Source: Megasphaera hominis
Lineage (GTDB): Bacteria > Bacillota > Negativicutes > Veillonellales > Megasphaeraceae
DNA length: 64,000 nt
Direction: 5' to 3'
Assembly: GCF_014269395.1 (NCBI RefSeq)
Contig: NZ_JACOGK010000014.1
Location: 5,216 to 69,215, forward strand
Positions 27,887 through 35,457 of the stretch are shown here, one piece after another (within the stretch, counting starts at the first letter, position 1; each line of letters begins with the position of its first letter). Made by a program: the position numbers and the translations under genes. The notes beneath the pieces were generated by a model, which saw nothing but the letters and a program-made list of their open reading frames with translations, was not told where the DNA came from and searched no databases.

Positions 27887-28255
27887 GACGTGAAACGCTG
27901 CCTTTCTAGAGAATGTAAAGGGAAAGAACGGGATTTGTAAAGATTTTGCAAAACAGATTACATCCAGTCTATTATACATCAATCAAAGATCAATACATAG
28001 TCAATAAAGAGAAATATTCGCGGTATCAGGTCTTTTTCTGCCCGGCGGGGCTGAGAAGGCCTTTTTTCTATAACACCTTGAGGCTTCTATAAAAGAATTG
28101 CTGCCAAGGAGGCCGGGAAGAGGCATAAAATGGCCTTGGAGGAAAAAACTTCAAAAAAATAAAAAAGTTTGCAAAAAAGACTTGCCAAACCTCAAATCAC
28201 ATGGTAGAATTGTTCTTGTTCGAGGCACTGAACGCCTCGGCAGGAAGTGGGAATT
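27887..28255. other. Intergenic region before the tRNA cluster
   Basis: It contains the leftward TATAAT (27971-27976, minus strand) of the phosphoethanolamine transferase gene, a T-rich stretch near 28066, and the tRNA promoter. A small hairpin CGAGGC...GCCTCG (28221-28238) sits in the tRNA leader. No ORF is convincing. Confidence 0.5.
28182..28210 (+). promoter_or_regulatory. Promoter of the tRNA operon
   Basis: TTGCCA (28182-28187), 17-bp spacer, TAGAAT (28205-28210), 46 bp before tRNA-Asp. Confidence 0.75.
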
Positions 28256-28332
28256 GGCCCCGTGGTGTAGCGGTTTAACATGTCGCCCTGTCACGGCGAA
28301 GATCGTCAGTTCAAATCTGATCGGGGTCGCCA
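28256..28332 (+). tRNA. tRNA-Asp (GTC)
   Basis: 77 nt with encoded CCA. Acceptor stem GGCCCCG/CGGGGTC (one G-U), anticodon loop CTGTCAC giving GTC, T-loop TTCAAAT. Confidence 0.97.
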
Positions 28333-28339
28333 TTTTTTT

Positions 28340-28415
28340 GCTCAGGTAGCTCAGTCGGTAGAGCAGGGGACTGAAAATCCCCGTGTCGGCGGTTCAATTC
28401 CGTCCCTGAGCACCA
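28340..28415 (+). tRNA. tRNA-Phe (GAA)
   Basis: 76 nt with encoded CCA. Acceptor stem GCTCAGG/CCTGAGC, anticodon loop CTGAAAA giving GAA, T-loop TTCAATT. Confidence 0.97.
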
Positions 28416-28429
28416 AATCAATTTCATAT

Positions 28430-28515
28430 GCGGTTGTGGCGGAATGGCAGACGCGCTACTTTGAGGGGGTAGTGAACGTAAGTTCATATGGGTTCAAATC
28501 CCATCAACCGCACCA
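28430..28515 (+). tRNA. tRNA-Leu (GAG), target of the integrative element
   Basis: 86 nt with encoded CCA and a long variable arm (GTGAACGTAAGTTCAT). Acceptor stem GCGGTTG/CAACCGC, anticodon loop TTGAGGG giving GAG. Its 3' part from the anticodon loop (28461) onward is duplicated at 33471-33528, so the element restored a complete tRNA on insertion. Confidence 0.97.
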
Positions 28516-28518
28516 AAA
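28461..28518. repeat. Left attachment site, within tRNA-Leu
   Basis: 58 bp from the anticodon loop through CCA, matching 33471-33528 with two mismatches (GTAAG/GAAAG and CAAAT/CAAGT). Confidence 0.93.
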
Positions 28519-28566
28519 AAGGTTCTTACACTGTCCAGCTTTGTTATGGGTGAACAGTGAGGCAGG

Positions 28567-28598
28567 CTTCTTACAGAAATGTAGGAAGTCTTTTTTTT
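28567..28598 (+). terminator. Terminator just inside the element's left end
   Basis: CTTCTTACA/TGTAGGAAG stem (one G-U) with a GAAA loop and eight T. It now ends the tRNA transcript. Confidence 0.85.
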
Positions 28599-28624
28599 AT
28601 GTAATAATGGTGAATATCTACTTA

Positions 28625-29752
28625 CTACGCAAGGGCTTTCTCTATGGTGTCTGCACACTTCCTTTGTGCTTTGTCTGTGACCGTATGGGCATATACTTCT
28701 TCAATGACTCGTGTTGTCTTGTGTCCAGTTTGCTTCTTGATATCCATAAGGGGCATATCATTTTCAATAAGGTGACTAATGTATGTATGTCTGTAGTTAT
28801 GCCATTTAAAATCACTTACCCCTGTTAGCTTTCTCCATACTCTTGCTATGTTTAACAGTGTTTGCGGATGTGTGTAGCCTTCTTTTTTTTGTCTGTTGCT
28901 AATGACAATTTTCCTTTTTCCATATCTGTCAAACTGTTCTTGCTTATAGATAGCAAGTTTTTCACAAAGAACTTTTGGAATTATAACAGTCCTGATACTG
29001 CTTTTATTCTTAGGTGTCTTTAAATAGGCTTTGCTCTTTGCGTCCTTTGTGAACGCTCTAACTATTTTGAGTGTCCCTTTTTCTAGGTTTATGTCATCCC
29101 AATGCAGGCCCAATGCTTCTTCTGGTCTAAGTCCTGCATAGGGTAAAAGATAAGCTAAAATCCATAATCTTTGTTCCTTTGTAGCGTTCTGGATGCGGTG
29201 TATCTCATCCACTGTAAAGGCCCTATGTGGTGACCCCGCTCCCCTTTCTGTCTTAGGCAAATCAAGCAACGTCATAGGATTCTTCTTGATTAGTTCGTGC
29301 TTTTCCGCTCGTTTGAATACCATGGATAAAGCACTCCTGATATCATGAATGGTAGCACTGGCAAGCTGTGAGACATCATTATTAAAGAACTGCTCTATAT
29401 CATCAACGGCGATGCTGTTCAAATATTTGTCTCCTAAGGCTCGTAAGGGATGCATTAAAGCCCGTTCATTTTTAACAACTGTACTGGGTGCTAGGCTCTT
29501 TGTGTTGTGTCTATACTCTAACCACTCTTGCACAAAGTCTTTGAAAAGTATACTATCTCCCTTGTATGTTGTCTCCTGTTGTGTCTGGATTGCCATTGTT
29601 TGAAGTAGTTTCCACTGCTGACTGTTCTGGTCTTTAAGTCCTTTGTTTTCACCTTTTAAACGGGCATTTTCTGCTAGTATTGCTTGTATCTGTTCTGGGG
29701 TGTAAGGTATTCTATTGTCAAGGTTCACGGTTGTTGTCTGTGTATTTAACAT
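28625..29752 (-). CDS. int: Tyrosine-family site-specific integrase
   Basis: 375 residues. An N-terminal helical arm-binding region (with a short coiled coil near 28-50) is followed by a SAM-like core-binding domain (FKDFVQEWLEYRHNTKSL, about 70-150) and the catalytic domain. The catalytic Arg is in YAGLRPEEALGL, HxxR in HNYRHTYISHL, His in QTGHKTTRVIEE and Tyr in VYAHTV near residue 356. The start is ATG with AGGAG upstream. Its nearness to the tRNA duplication makes it the enzyme of the 5,010-bp element. Confidence 0.96.
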   Translation of the reverse strand: MLNTQTTTVNLDNRIPYTPEQIQAILAENARLKGENKGLKDQNSQQWKLLQTMAIQTQQETTYKGDSILFKDFVQEWLEYRHNTKSLAPSTVVKNERALMHPLRALGDKYLNSIAVDDIEQFFNNDVSQLASATIHDIRSALSMVFKRAEKHELIKKNPMTLLDLPKTERGAGSPHRAFTVDEIHRIQNATKEQRLWILAYLLPYAGLRPEEALGLHWDDINLEKGTLKIVRAFTKDAKSKAYLKTPKNKSSIRTVIIPKVLCEKLAIYKQEQFDRYGKRKIVISNRQKKEGYTHPQTLLNIARVWRKLTGVSDFKWHNYRHTYISHLIENDMPLMDIKKQTGHKTTRVIEEVYAHTVTDKAQRKCADTIEKALA

Positions 29753-29773
29753 TGGCGTACGCTCCTATCTATT

Positions 29774-29816
29774 GCATGATAGACAAGCGTATTTCAACGC
29801 TATAAGCATATCATGC
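29774..29816. repeat. Nested inverted repeat upstream of integrase
   Basis: Outer arms GCATGATA / TATCATGC enclose inner arms AGCG / CGCT. It sits 20-60 bp before the integrase start, where it could bind an excision or regulatory protein. Confidence 0.55.
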
Positions 29817-29846
29817 ATGTTTGAATTTGAAAATAGACAAAAAGAA

Positions 29847-29878
29847 AGAGCCTACAAACGAAAATGTTCATAGGCTCC
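29847..29878 (-). terminator. Terminator of the 117-aa gene
   Basis: GAGCCTA/TAGGCTC stem; on the minus strand a T-rich tract follows. Confidence 0.7.
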
Positions 29879-29890
29879 AATAAAAGATGC

Positions 29891-30244
29891 TTACCATATA
29901 TCAAAAGGTGTATTTATGTCTTCTAGTGTCTGTTCTATGCTCTGTGAATTATCGAGTATCTGGAACGTGTCAAAGTGTTTGAGTGAGTCCCTTAAAGCTC
30001 CTGCATAGATTGCTTTAACTAAAATGGAAATGTATATATCGTCTAAGTGTGTAAACTCACGCAATGCTTCTTCATTTAGATGCTCTCTAAGGATACTGAA
30101 AATACGCTTCTCTGCTTCTACAAGTTTAGGGTTCGTATAGGCAAGAGTTATTTGTGTCTGGATGAAATCATATAATGTTTGCTCCCTCAACTGTCGTAAT
30201 TCTTCCTTGTACTTCTGGGCTTCTAGTTCTGTACGCTGTGTCAT
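29891..30244 (-). CDS. Hypothetical helical protein (117 aa) of the element
   Basis: Unrecognised. Charged, alpha-helical sequence starting MTQRTELEAQKYKEELRQL with coiled-coil potential in the first 30 residues; no membrane segment. The start is ATG with AAAGGAG upstream. It is divergent from the HTH gene across a region with two copies of CACGTTTTAGTG, so the pair may be a divergent control module. Its terminator separates it from the integrase. Confidence 0.75.
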   Translation of the reverse strand: MTQRTELEAQKYKEELRQLREQTLYDFIQTQITLAYTNPKLVEAEKRIFSILREHLNEEALREFTHLDDIYISILVKAIYAGALRDSLKHFDTFQILDNSQSIEQTLEDINTPFDIW

Positions 30245-30268
30245 GGTGTCTGACTCCTTTCAATAACT

Positions 30269-30349
30269 CACGTTTTAGTGTGTTCATGTCTATAAAATAC
30301 ACACGTTTTAGTGAGTTGTCAAGACATAAAAAGAGACTCATGATATAAT
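30269..30349. promoter_or_regulatory. Tandem 12-bp operators and extended -10 promoter of HTH gene
   Basis: CACGTTTTAGTG occurs at 30269-30280 and 30302-30313, 33 bp apart (about three helical turns). An extended -10 TGATATAAT ends at 30349. It lies between divergent genes and probably binds the HTH protein. Confidence 0.6.
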
Positions 30350-30407
30350 TTTTATTGTTAGTATGTGTTTATTGTCTTCATCACCTCTATCAAAGGGGGG
30401 CTTTATC

Positions 30408-30602
30408 ATGGAGTTAAAAGCTCAAATACAAGCTATAGCAAAAAATAAAAACATGACTCTGAAAGACGTAGCTGACAAGGCAAATATGTCTTACAATGGT
30501 CTTCATAATAAATTTAAACGTGGTTCTTTAACTGTAAGAGACTTAGAACAATTACTAGATGTTCTAGGAAAAGAAATAAGGATAGTAGACAAACACAAAT
30601 AA
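30408..30602 (+). CDS. Small Cro/C1-type helix-turn-helix protein
   Basis: 64 residues. HTH: MTLKDVADKANMSYNGLHNK with recognition-helix residues around SYNGLHNKFKRG, then a LEQLLDVLG helix typical of XRE proteins. ATG at 30408 is eight bases after AAAGGGGGG; the longer frame from 30363 has no site. Probably the element's repressor, acting on the CACGTTTTAGTG pair upstream. Confidence 0.85.
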   Translation: MELKAQIQAIAKNKNMTLKDVADKANMSYNGLHNKFKRGSLTVRDLEQLLDVLGKEIRIVDKHK

Positions 30603-30623
30603 CCAAAAATCTTCCTATTTTGC

Positions 30624-30740
30624 CGTTTTTAGCTTCTGTATGGCTCTGGGGTATAGTTGGATACCTAAAACCATGAACAAATCCTAAAAACGCACTAGAG
30701 AGCGTCTGGGGACACAAAAACGGTAAATCTGTATTTGTCT
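30624..30740. repeat. 117-bp direct repeat, copy A
   Basis: Begins CGTTTTTAGCTTCTGTA and ends CTGTATTTGTCT. Aligns with copy B without gaps and with about nine differences. Contains a small stem ACGC...GCGT around ACTAGAGA. Confidence 0.9.
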
Positions 30741-30992
30741 CTCCTGCTGTATTGTCTGTAATAAAAAACATGCGCCCTTTCACGCTTTTTTATCCTGTAA
30801 GGCTCTGGGGGATACATTGATACCTGAGACACACCAACGGCAAAAAATTGTAAAAGGGTAGTAGGAAAAACACAAAAAAAACAGTACATCTATGATGCAG
30901 TGTTACTTCTGCTTTGTATCTTTTCCCTGATGCGGTCAATCGACATATCTATTTGCTATATATTAGAATATACGATAATTCGCACTGGAAAG

Positions 30993-31109
30993 CGTTTTTA
31001 GCTTCTGTAAGGCTCTGGGGTATAGTTGGATACCTAAAATTATTTAAAAATCCTAGAAACGCACTGGAGAGCGTCTGGAGACACAAAAACGGTAAATCTG
31101 TATTTGTCT
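30993..31109. repeat. 117-bp direct repeat, copy B
   Basis: Offset 369 bp from copy A. Preceded at 30981-30994 by an extra CGCACTGGAAAGCG that resembles the repeat's internal CGCACTGGAGAGCG. Confidence 0.9.
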
Positions 31110-31427
31110 TTTATTCGAATGGCAACAAAGATGTATCAAGGGATGAGTGTCTTATTATTGTCTATGTTTTCCGTTGTATAAAAGGTTAACAAATAATCAA
31201 TTCTAGCACGGTTTTTTTACTGTTTTACTTACTTCAAAAATGCCGATAAGGTTAGTTACTTCCTGTATTCGTGCTGTCGTGCCGTGTAGTTGTTTAACTT
31301 CCCTGTCCTTCTAGGGGAATACTATAGTCTCTTATGGTGTCTTATCGGCTCTTTACGACACCTTAACTGATGATTTATTATTGTCCTCTATCTCTCCCCT
31401 AATGGATATCTTGATGATGATTTATCA

Positions 31428-31936
31428 TTATCCATCTTTCCACCTACTGAAAAACTCCCAAACATTCTTTTTATTGATAACTTCAACTCCTAACTCATTA
31501 TTACTGACTCCTACCTGCTGACAAAAATCTTTAATCTCCTGATGATGCTTTTTAGCTAACTTCTTATGCTCCTTGATATAGTCCATCTTGCCACCATCCC
31601 AACACTTCTTATACGACTGCTGAATAGCGTTCCCATAATGATGCTGTATCCAATACTCCCTAACTACATCAACAATAGCAGAACATGGAGAGCCATAGAA
31701 CAGCAAATGGACATGATAGGCTCCCTTGCGATGCTGTGAGACATGAAAATTTGATCGACACCATACATTACATACGTCCATCCTCGTACCTTAGCTTTAC
31801 GTCTAAGGCTCTCTAAGACATTCTTGACAGCCTTAGCAAGCTCCTGACATGTAATATCCTTGTGCTTCTTCTGAAAGCCTGTGACAAGGTTGTTCTTTGT
31901 TGTCAAGTCCAAAGTATACAAAACTTTCCGCTTCAT
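31428..31936 (-). pseudogene. Frameshifted HUH-type replication initiator (Rep)
   Basis: Two overlapping frames make one protein of about 165 residues. The first (from ATG at 31936, AAAGGTGG upstream) runs MKRKVLYTLDLTTKNN to GWTYVMYG. The second resumes at NFHVSQHRKGAYHVHLLFYG and ends at 31428. AYHVHLLFYG carries the HxH pair of rolling-circle Rep and relaxase enzymes. The switch falls near 31745-31765. Either a single indel inactivated the gene or a programmed frameshift is used; no classic slippery heptamer was seen. Lysine-rich C-terminus. Confidence 0.65.
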
Positions 31937-32256
31937 GACTTCACCACCTTTCTATTTGTGTCTCCCCCTCCTGTGTGGGCCAATAAGGGACATTGGTATA
32001 TGTGGGACAAACAGATATTATGATGTTTGTCTTTGAAACCTGTTTTCCCCTTTGTGTACTGGAACAATTCCTAGTTTGTATATTCCTGCCTCTATTACAG
32101 GCTTCTTCCTTCAATCCGTGCCACACTTTTTACTTCTTATTTACCCGCCACAAATAATATAAACAGATGAGAAGACAGATATATCATTATGATATTATCA
32201 AAGACACAAAAAGCAAAGAGCCTGAAGATTATCTACAAGCTCTCTGTCTGGTATCC

Positions 32257-32850
32257 CTATTGGTCTTTTTCCTGCATTGTGTCTGCTCTGTGTCTCCTGA
32301 CAGCCCGTATAATGGTACTCTTTGATATACCTAGTGTGTCCGCAACTTCCTTGTATGTGTGTCCATCTTCAATCAAGGAAACCGCATAATCCGTTTTCTT
32401 AGTACTTATCCGTGGTCTTCCTTCCTTGAAACCTTCTTTTGTCCTAGCAATCGCCTTACCGCTTTGTGTCCTCTCAACAATCATATCACGTTCAAACTCT
32501 GCAAACGACAACAACACATTCAAGAGCAGACGCCCGATAGATGTATCATCAATGACTCCCATATTGAGTATATGTAGCGTAACACCTCTGCTCATAAGCT
32601 CTTTAGCTATCTTGCTTCCATCTCCTGCTGTTCTGGCAAAACGGTCTAGCTTTGTGACTTTCAGTGTGTCTCCTGCTTTTAAAGAATCAATCAAGGCAGT
32701 GAACTTTGGTCTATTTGTCTTTGTGCCTGTGTATTGCTCTGTAATAATGGTCTGACATCCTGCCTGTAATAGTGCTTCCTTCTGGTCTTCCAAACTATTG
32801 CCATGTACTAATTGTCCTCTTGTGCTTACTCTTGCGTACCCGTAAATCAT
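32257..32850 (-). CDS. Serine recombinase (resolvase/invertase family)
   Basis: 197 residues. The catalytic Ser9 is in YGYARVSTRGQ; LKVTKLDRFARTAGD and FAEFERDMIVERTQSG are the conserved second and third blocks. A C-terminal HTH (YKEVADTLGISKSTIIRAV) binds DNA. The start is ATG with AAGGGAGTG upstream. It may resolve dimers of the circular form or act in a second recombination step. Strong own promoter at 32925-32953. Confidence 0.94.
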   Translation of the reverse strand: MIYGYARVSTRGQLVHGNSLEDQKEALLQAGCQTIITEQYTGTKTNRPKFTALIDSLKAGDTLKVTKLDRFARTAGDGSKIAKELMSRGVTLHILNMGVIDDTSIGRLLLNVLLSFAEFERDMIVERTQSGKAIARTKEGFKEGRPRISTKKTDYAVSLIEDGHTYKEVADTLGISKSTIIRAVRRHRADTMQEKDQ

Positions 32851-32924
32851 GAAAAATCACTCCCTTTTTTGTCTTATTCATCAAATCGTTTAGACACTAA
32901 GTTTTGACACCTCGTGATACCGCA

Positions 32925-32953
32925 ATTATACGTTATCTCTCCATCAGTGTCAA
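32925..32953 (-). promoter_or_regulatory. Consensus promoter of serine recombinase
   Basis: TTGACA (32948-32953), 17-bp spacer, TATAAT (32925-32930) on the minus strand. TTTAGACAC and TTTTGACAC copies flank it at 32889, 32902 and 32965, possible operator sites. Confidence 0.85.
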
Positions 32954-33470
32954 TACTTATAAGTTTAGACACCATGCATAAAAAGCATAGGCTATGTTTG
33001 TCTTTCCTTCTTGTGTCTATCTATGATGCGGACAAGAGTACATCATGATACTCCTGCTCCTGCTTTCTTATCTGGTCTATGTTCAAAAGAAAGACAACAA
33101 AACAATACAGGGAAAGTATTAGCGGAAAGTCTCAATCAATCAAAGGGGCCATACGGGGGCTGTACGCATGAAAACGGAACACTGTAAGGGCGCACGGATT
33201 TTTTGCATATTTTTGAATTTAGGATGTACAACGGTAGTGCCTTTTATTATAGTGGTGTAGTTTTTTGTCTTACAACCAATTATCTCATAATGATATAGAC
33301 AGATACAAAAAACATCGCTCTAAAATCGTTTCTAAGCCATTTTTATTTAATATCACATGTAATTTATCGTGGAACACATAAAAACACCTTACAGACGATT
33401 TTAGGAAGAAAATAGAAAAAATGATGTTGAAATACACTTGTCTGCCAAAAAACTGAAATATTCTAAAACC
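32954..33470. other. Non-coding right part of the element
   Basis: No gene seen. A locally GC-richer stretch (33147-33200, GGGGCCATACGGGGGCTGT and following) in an AT-rich setting could be an origin or transfer site. The last 200 bp before the right attachment site are AT-rich. Confidence 0.4.
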
Positions 33471-33528
33471 TTGAGGGGGTAGTGAACGAAAGTTCATATG
33501 GGTTCAAGTCCCATCAACCGCACCAAAA
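33471..33528. repeat. Right attachment site, duplicated tRNA-Leu 3' end
   Basis: Direct copy of 28461-28518 with two mismatches. It lacks the tRNA 5' half, so it is not a tRNA gene. Confidence 0.93.
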
Positions 33529-33531
33529 CAG

Positions 33532-33564
33532 AAACCGGAATCCGGATAGGGATTTCGGTTTTTT
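33532..33564 (+). terminator. Original terminator of the tRNA operon, now cut off by the element
   Basis: AAACCGGAATC / GATTTCGGTTT stem followed by T run, directly after the right attachment site. Before insertion it would have followed tRNA-Leu. Confidence 0.8.
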
Positions 33565-33580
33565 CTACATTTTGGAAAAT

Positions 33581-33664
33581 AGATAATTGAATACCCGTTG
33601 ACAAGCAGCCATGGCAGATGTATAATGCAGATGTAAGGCAACAACAGATAATTGAATACCCGTT
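33581..33664 (+). promoter_or_regulatory. Promoter bracketed by two identical 19-bp repeats
   Basis: Consensus promoter TTGACA (33598-33603), 17-bp spacer, TATAAT (33621-33626). The 19-mer AGATAATTGAATACCCGTT occurs at 33581-33599, abutting the -35 box, and again at 33646-33664 in the leader just before the ribosome site. The arrangement suggests operator sites of an autoregulator. Confidence 0.75.
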
Positions 33665-33686
33665 TTAAACCAAGGAGGTAACGCAT

Positions 33687-35441
33687 ATGACACAGACAGA
33701 AGCACAAAGAAAAATCGATACTATTGCCAAACGTTTCAAACAGAATAAAGAAGACCAGGTCAAGTTCGTCTTTGCCTCGTCTATCCTGATTCTGGCAGAC
33801 ACGGAATTTTTCAAGGAATGGATCAATCGGACAGCCGATGCACGGATCCTGGAAAAGGCATACAAGGAAAAAGGCCTCTTTACGGGAGAACAGCGGCGCT
33901 TCCTCTTTCGGGACTGCCTGAAGAGCGCCTACGTGGGCGGCGCCTTTGAACTCTACGAGCTGTACCTGGCCTTTGCCGACGATCTGGAACCACTGAAGGA
34001 AATCGTCGCAGCCTATACGGAACCTACGCGGCGCTCCAAGACCTTCAGCCCCGGCCTCAATGAACTGGCCCTGCGCATTCTGGGCCGGGCCAGTAGCGGT
34101 GCTGGGGACTTCGTCGAATATTGCTGCGGCGACGCTACGGCCCTGAGCGACGCCTATATGCGCGGTCTGGCCCAGCACTATTACGGCCAGGACAGGGACG
34201 ATTTCAAGACAGACATCATTGCCGCCTTGAAACGAAAAGCCCTGCACGCAGAAGACGCCATGACCATCACCAACGGCGACGTCCTCACGGAACCGGCCTG
34301 CCTGGGAGCCCATGACCTGATCTTTGCCAGCTTCCCCCTGGGCAGTCTGCGCCATCAGTCGGACGGCCTGCCTGCAGGCACGCACTATACGGGCATTCTG
34401 GACGCAACGGACGCAGAAAAAAAGGGCTTGGGCACGGAATGGAAATTCGTCCATATCCTCCTCAATTCCCTCAGCGAAAAAGGCAAAGCCGTCGCCATTA
34501 TGAGCGCCAGCCTGCTCGCCTCTGAAGAGGACGCGCCCATCAGACAGCGCCTCATAGAAGACGGCAAAATAGAAACGGTCATTCTCTTTGGCAATGACGT
34601 CTTCACGACGAGCCGCACGGCCGTCGCCATGGTCGTCTTCAGCAACGGCAACCAGACGCCGCGCATCCTCGATACGCGTGACACGATGCTGACCAAGACC
34701 CGCAGCCAGGAAATCTCTCTCAGGGCTATTGGAGACATAGAAAGCCGTTATCAGGACATGTGGCATGCAACAAGACACTGCCAGATGCCGACAAAAATGG
34801 AACTGGCAGAACACGCGTACAGCCTCAGTTTCCCGGACTACATAGACCCCCTGCAGTCCGTACCGGCAGAAGCGAAAATGCCCTTGGGCAGCTTGGCCGA
34901 CATTACACGCGGCATTAGCGTAAAACGCATCAACGTAGACAAAGACCAGGCCAATTGCTACCTCGTACGCGTACTCCATATCAGCGATGGTCACGTCCGG
35001 GTCGGCCTCAGAGCCTGCGAGGACCTGAAAAAACCCTATCCCATCATGCCCGGCGACGTCCTCCTGGCCGGCCGGGGCACCCAAATCAAAGCCGCCCTTG
35101 TCGAAAAAGAATACGACCTGCCCGTCCTGGCCGACAACAATGTCCTCGTCATCAGGCCTCAATCCCCACGCCTGAACAGCACCTACCTCACAGCCCTATT
35201 GAACAGCCGCCTGGGCAGGGAACTCATGCAGACCCTGCAAGTCGGAGGCGACGCCGTACTGAGCATTTCCCCGGGCAAACTGCGGAAACTGGTCATCCCC
35301 GTCCCCGACCGGGACATACAAGAAAAAATGGCCGCTGAATACACTGCCGCTGATAAAGAAGTACAAGCAGCGCGGGCCCAGCTATGGGAAAAACTACATG
35401 AACGGGATCAGATCATTTCCAACTATATTGAAATCGAGTGA
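33687..35441 (+). CDS. Orphan HsdM/HsdS-like fusion: degenerate N6-adenine methylase plus specificity domain
   Basis: 584 residues. The N-terminal helical region resembles HsdM (FKQNKEDQVKFVFASS). The SAM-fold follows with a motif I-like FVEYCCGDATALSDAY (about 150), but motif IV, normally NPPF/Y, reads IFASFPLG (about 215), so base methylation is doubtful. The C-terminal part (about 405-584) looks like an HsdS target-recognition domain: PLGSLADITRGISVKR, ARGTQ-like LAGRGTQIKAALV, LNSRLGRELM and a closing helix. No HsdR is nearby. The start is ATG with AAGGAGG upstream. Could be a DNA-binding regulator or part of a defence module; function unproven. Confidence 0.7.
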   Translation: MTQTEAQRKIDTIAKRFKQNKEDQVKFVFASSILILADTEFFKEWINRTADARILEKAYKEKGLFTGEQRRFLFRDCLKSAYVGGAFELYELYLAFADDLEPLKEIVAAYTEPTRRSKTFSPGLNELALRILGRASSGAGDFVEYCCGDATALSDAYMRGLAQHYYGQDRDDFKTDIIAALKRKALHAEDAMTITNGDVLTEPACLGAHDLIFASFPLGSLRHQSDGLPAGTHYTGILDATDAEKKGLGTEWKFVHILLNSLSEKGKAVAIMSASLLASEEDAPIRQRLIEDGKIETVILFGNDVFTTSRTAVAMVVFSNGNQTPRILDTRDTMLTKTRSQEISLRAIGDIESRYQDMWHATRHCQMPTKMELAEHAYSLSFPDYIDPLQSVPAEAKMPLGSLADITRGISVKRINVDKDQANCYLVRVLHISDGHVRVGLRACEDLKKPYPIMPGDVLLAGRGTQIKAALVEKEYDLPVLADNNVLVIRPQSPRLNSTYLTALLNSRLGRELMQTLQVGGDAVLSISPGKLRKLVIPVPDRDIQEKMAAEYTAADKEVQAARAQLWEKLHERDQIISNYIEIE

Positions 35442-35457
35442 AAAGGAGACGAATACT

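Larger units (their letters stand above)
30603..31427. other. Repeat-rich non-coding region of the element
   Basis: No well-supported gene. It contains two 117-bp repeats and a partial third copy (core CTGTAAGGCTCTGGGG at 30795-30810, then ATACCTGAG). Short direct repeats GATGATTTAT occur near 31370 and 31415. Iterons, a replication origin or small RNAs are possible. Confidence 0.5.
28519..33528. mobile_element. 5,010-bp integrative element in tRNA-Leu
   Basis: Bounded by the 58-bp duplication of the tRNA 3' end. Contents: tyrosine integrase, a 117-aa unknown, an HTH protein, two 117-bp repeats, a frameshifted HUH Rep and a serine recombinase. It is visibly more AT-rich than both flanks. The integrase lies next to the tRNA and reads toward it, as in many islands. 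Integrase plus rolling-circle-type Rep and no capsid genes suggests an integrated small plasmid or a minimal mobilizable element. No conjugation genes are present, so any transfer would need a helper. Confidence 0.9.

Noticed and set aside
28280..28828. 182-codon open frame across the tRNA genes
   Set aside because: It overlaps tRNA-Asp, tRNA-Phe, tRNA-Leu, a terminator and the end of the integrase gene; not coding.
30624..31109. CRISPR array in the repeat region of the element
   Set aside because: Only two long repeats 369 bp apart with no regular short spacers and no cas genes.
31941..32126. 61-codon minus-strand frame between Rep and serine recombinase
   Set aside because: No ribosome site and low-complexity, unfamiliar product; more likely leader of the Rep gene.
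33504..35162. Long open frame (552 codons) antisense to the methylase-like gene
   Set aside because: It shadows a well-supported gene with promoter and ribosome site, crosses its terminator region and attachment site, has no start signal, and its composition is typical of an antisense frame in GC-rich codons.
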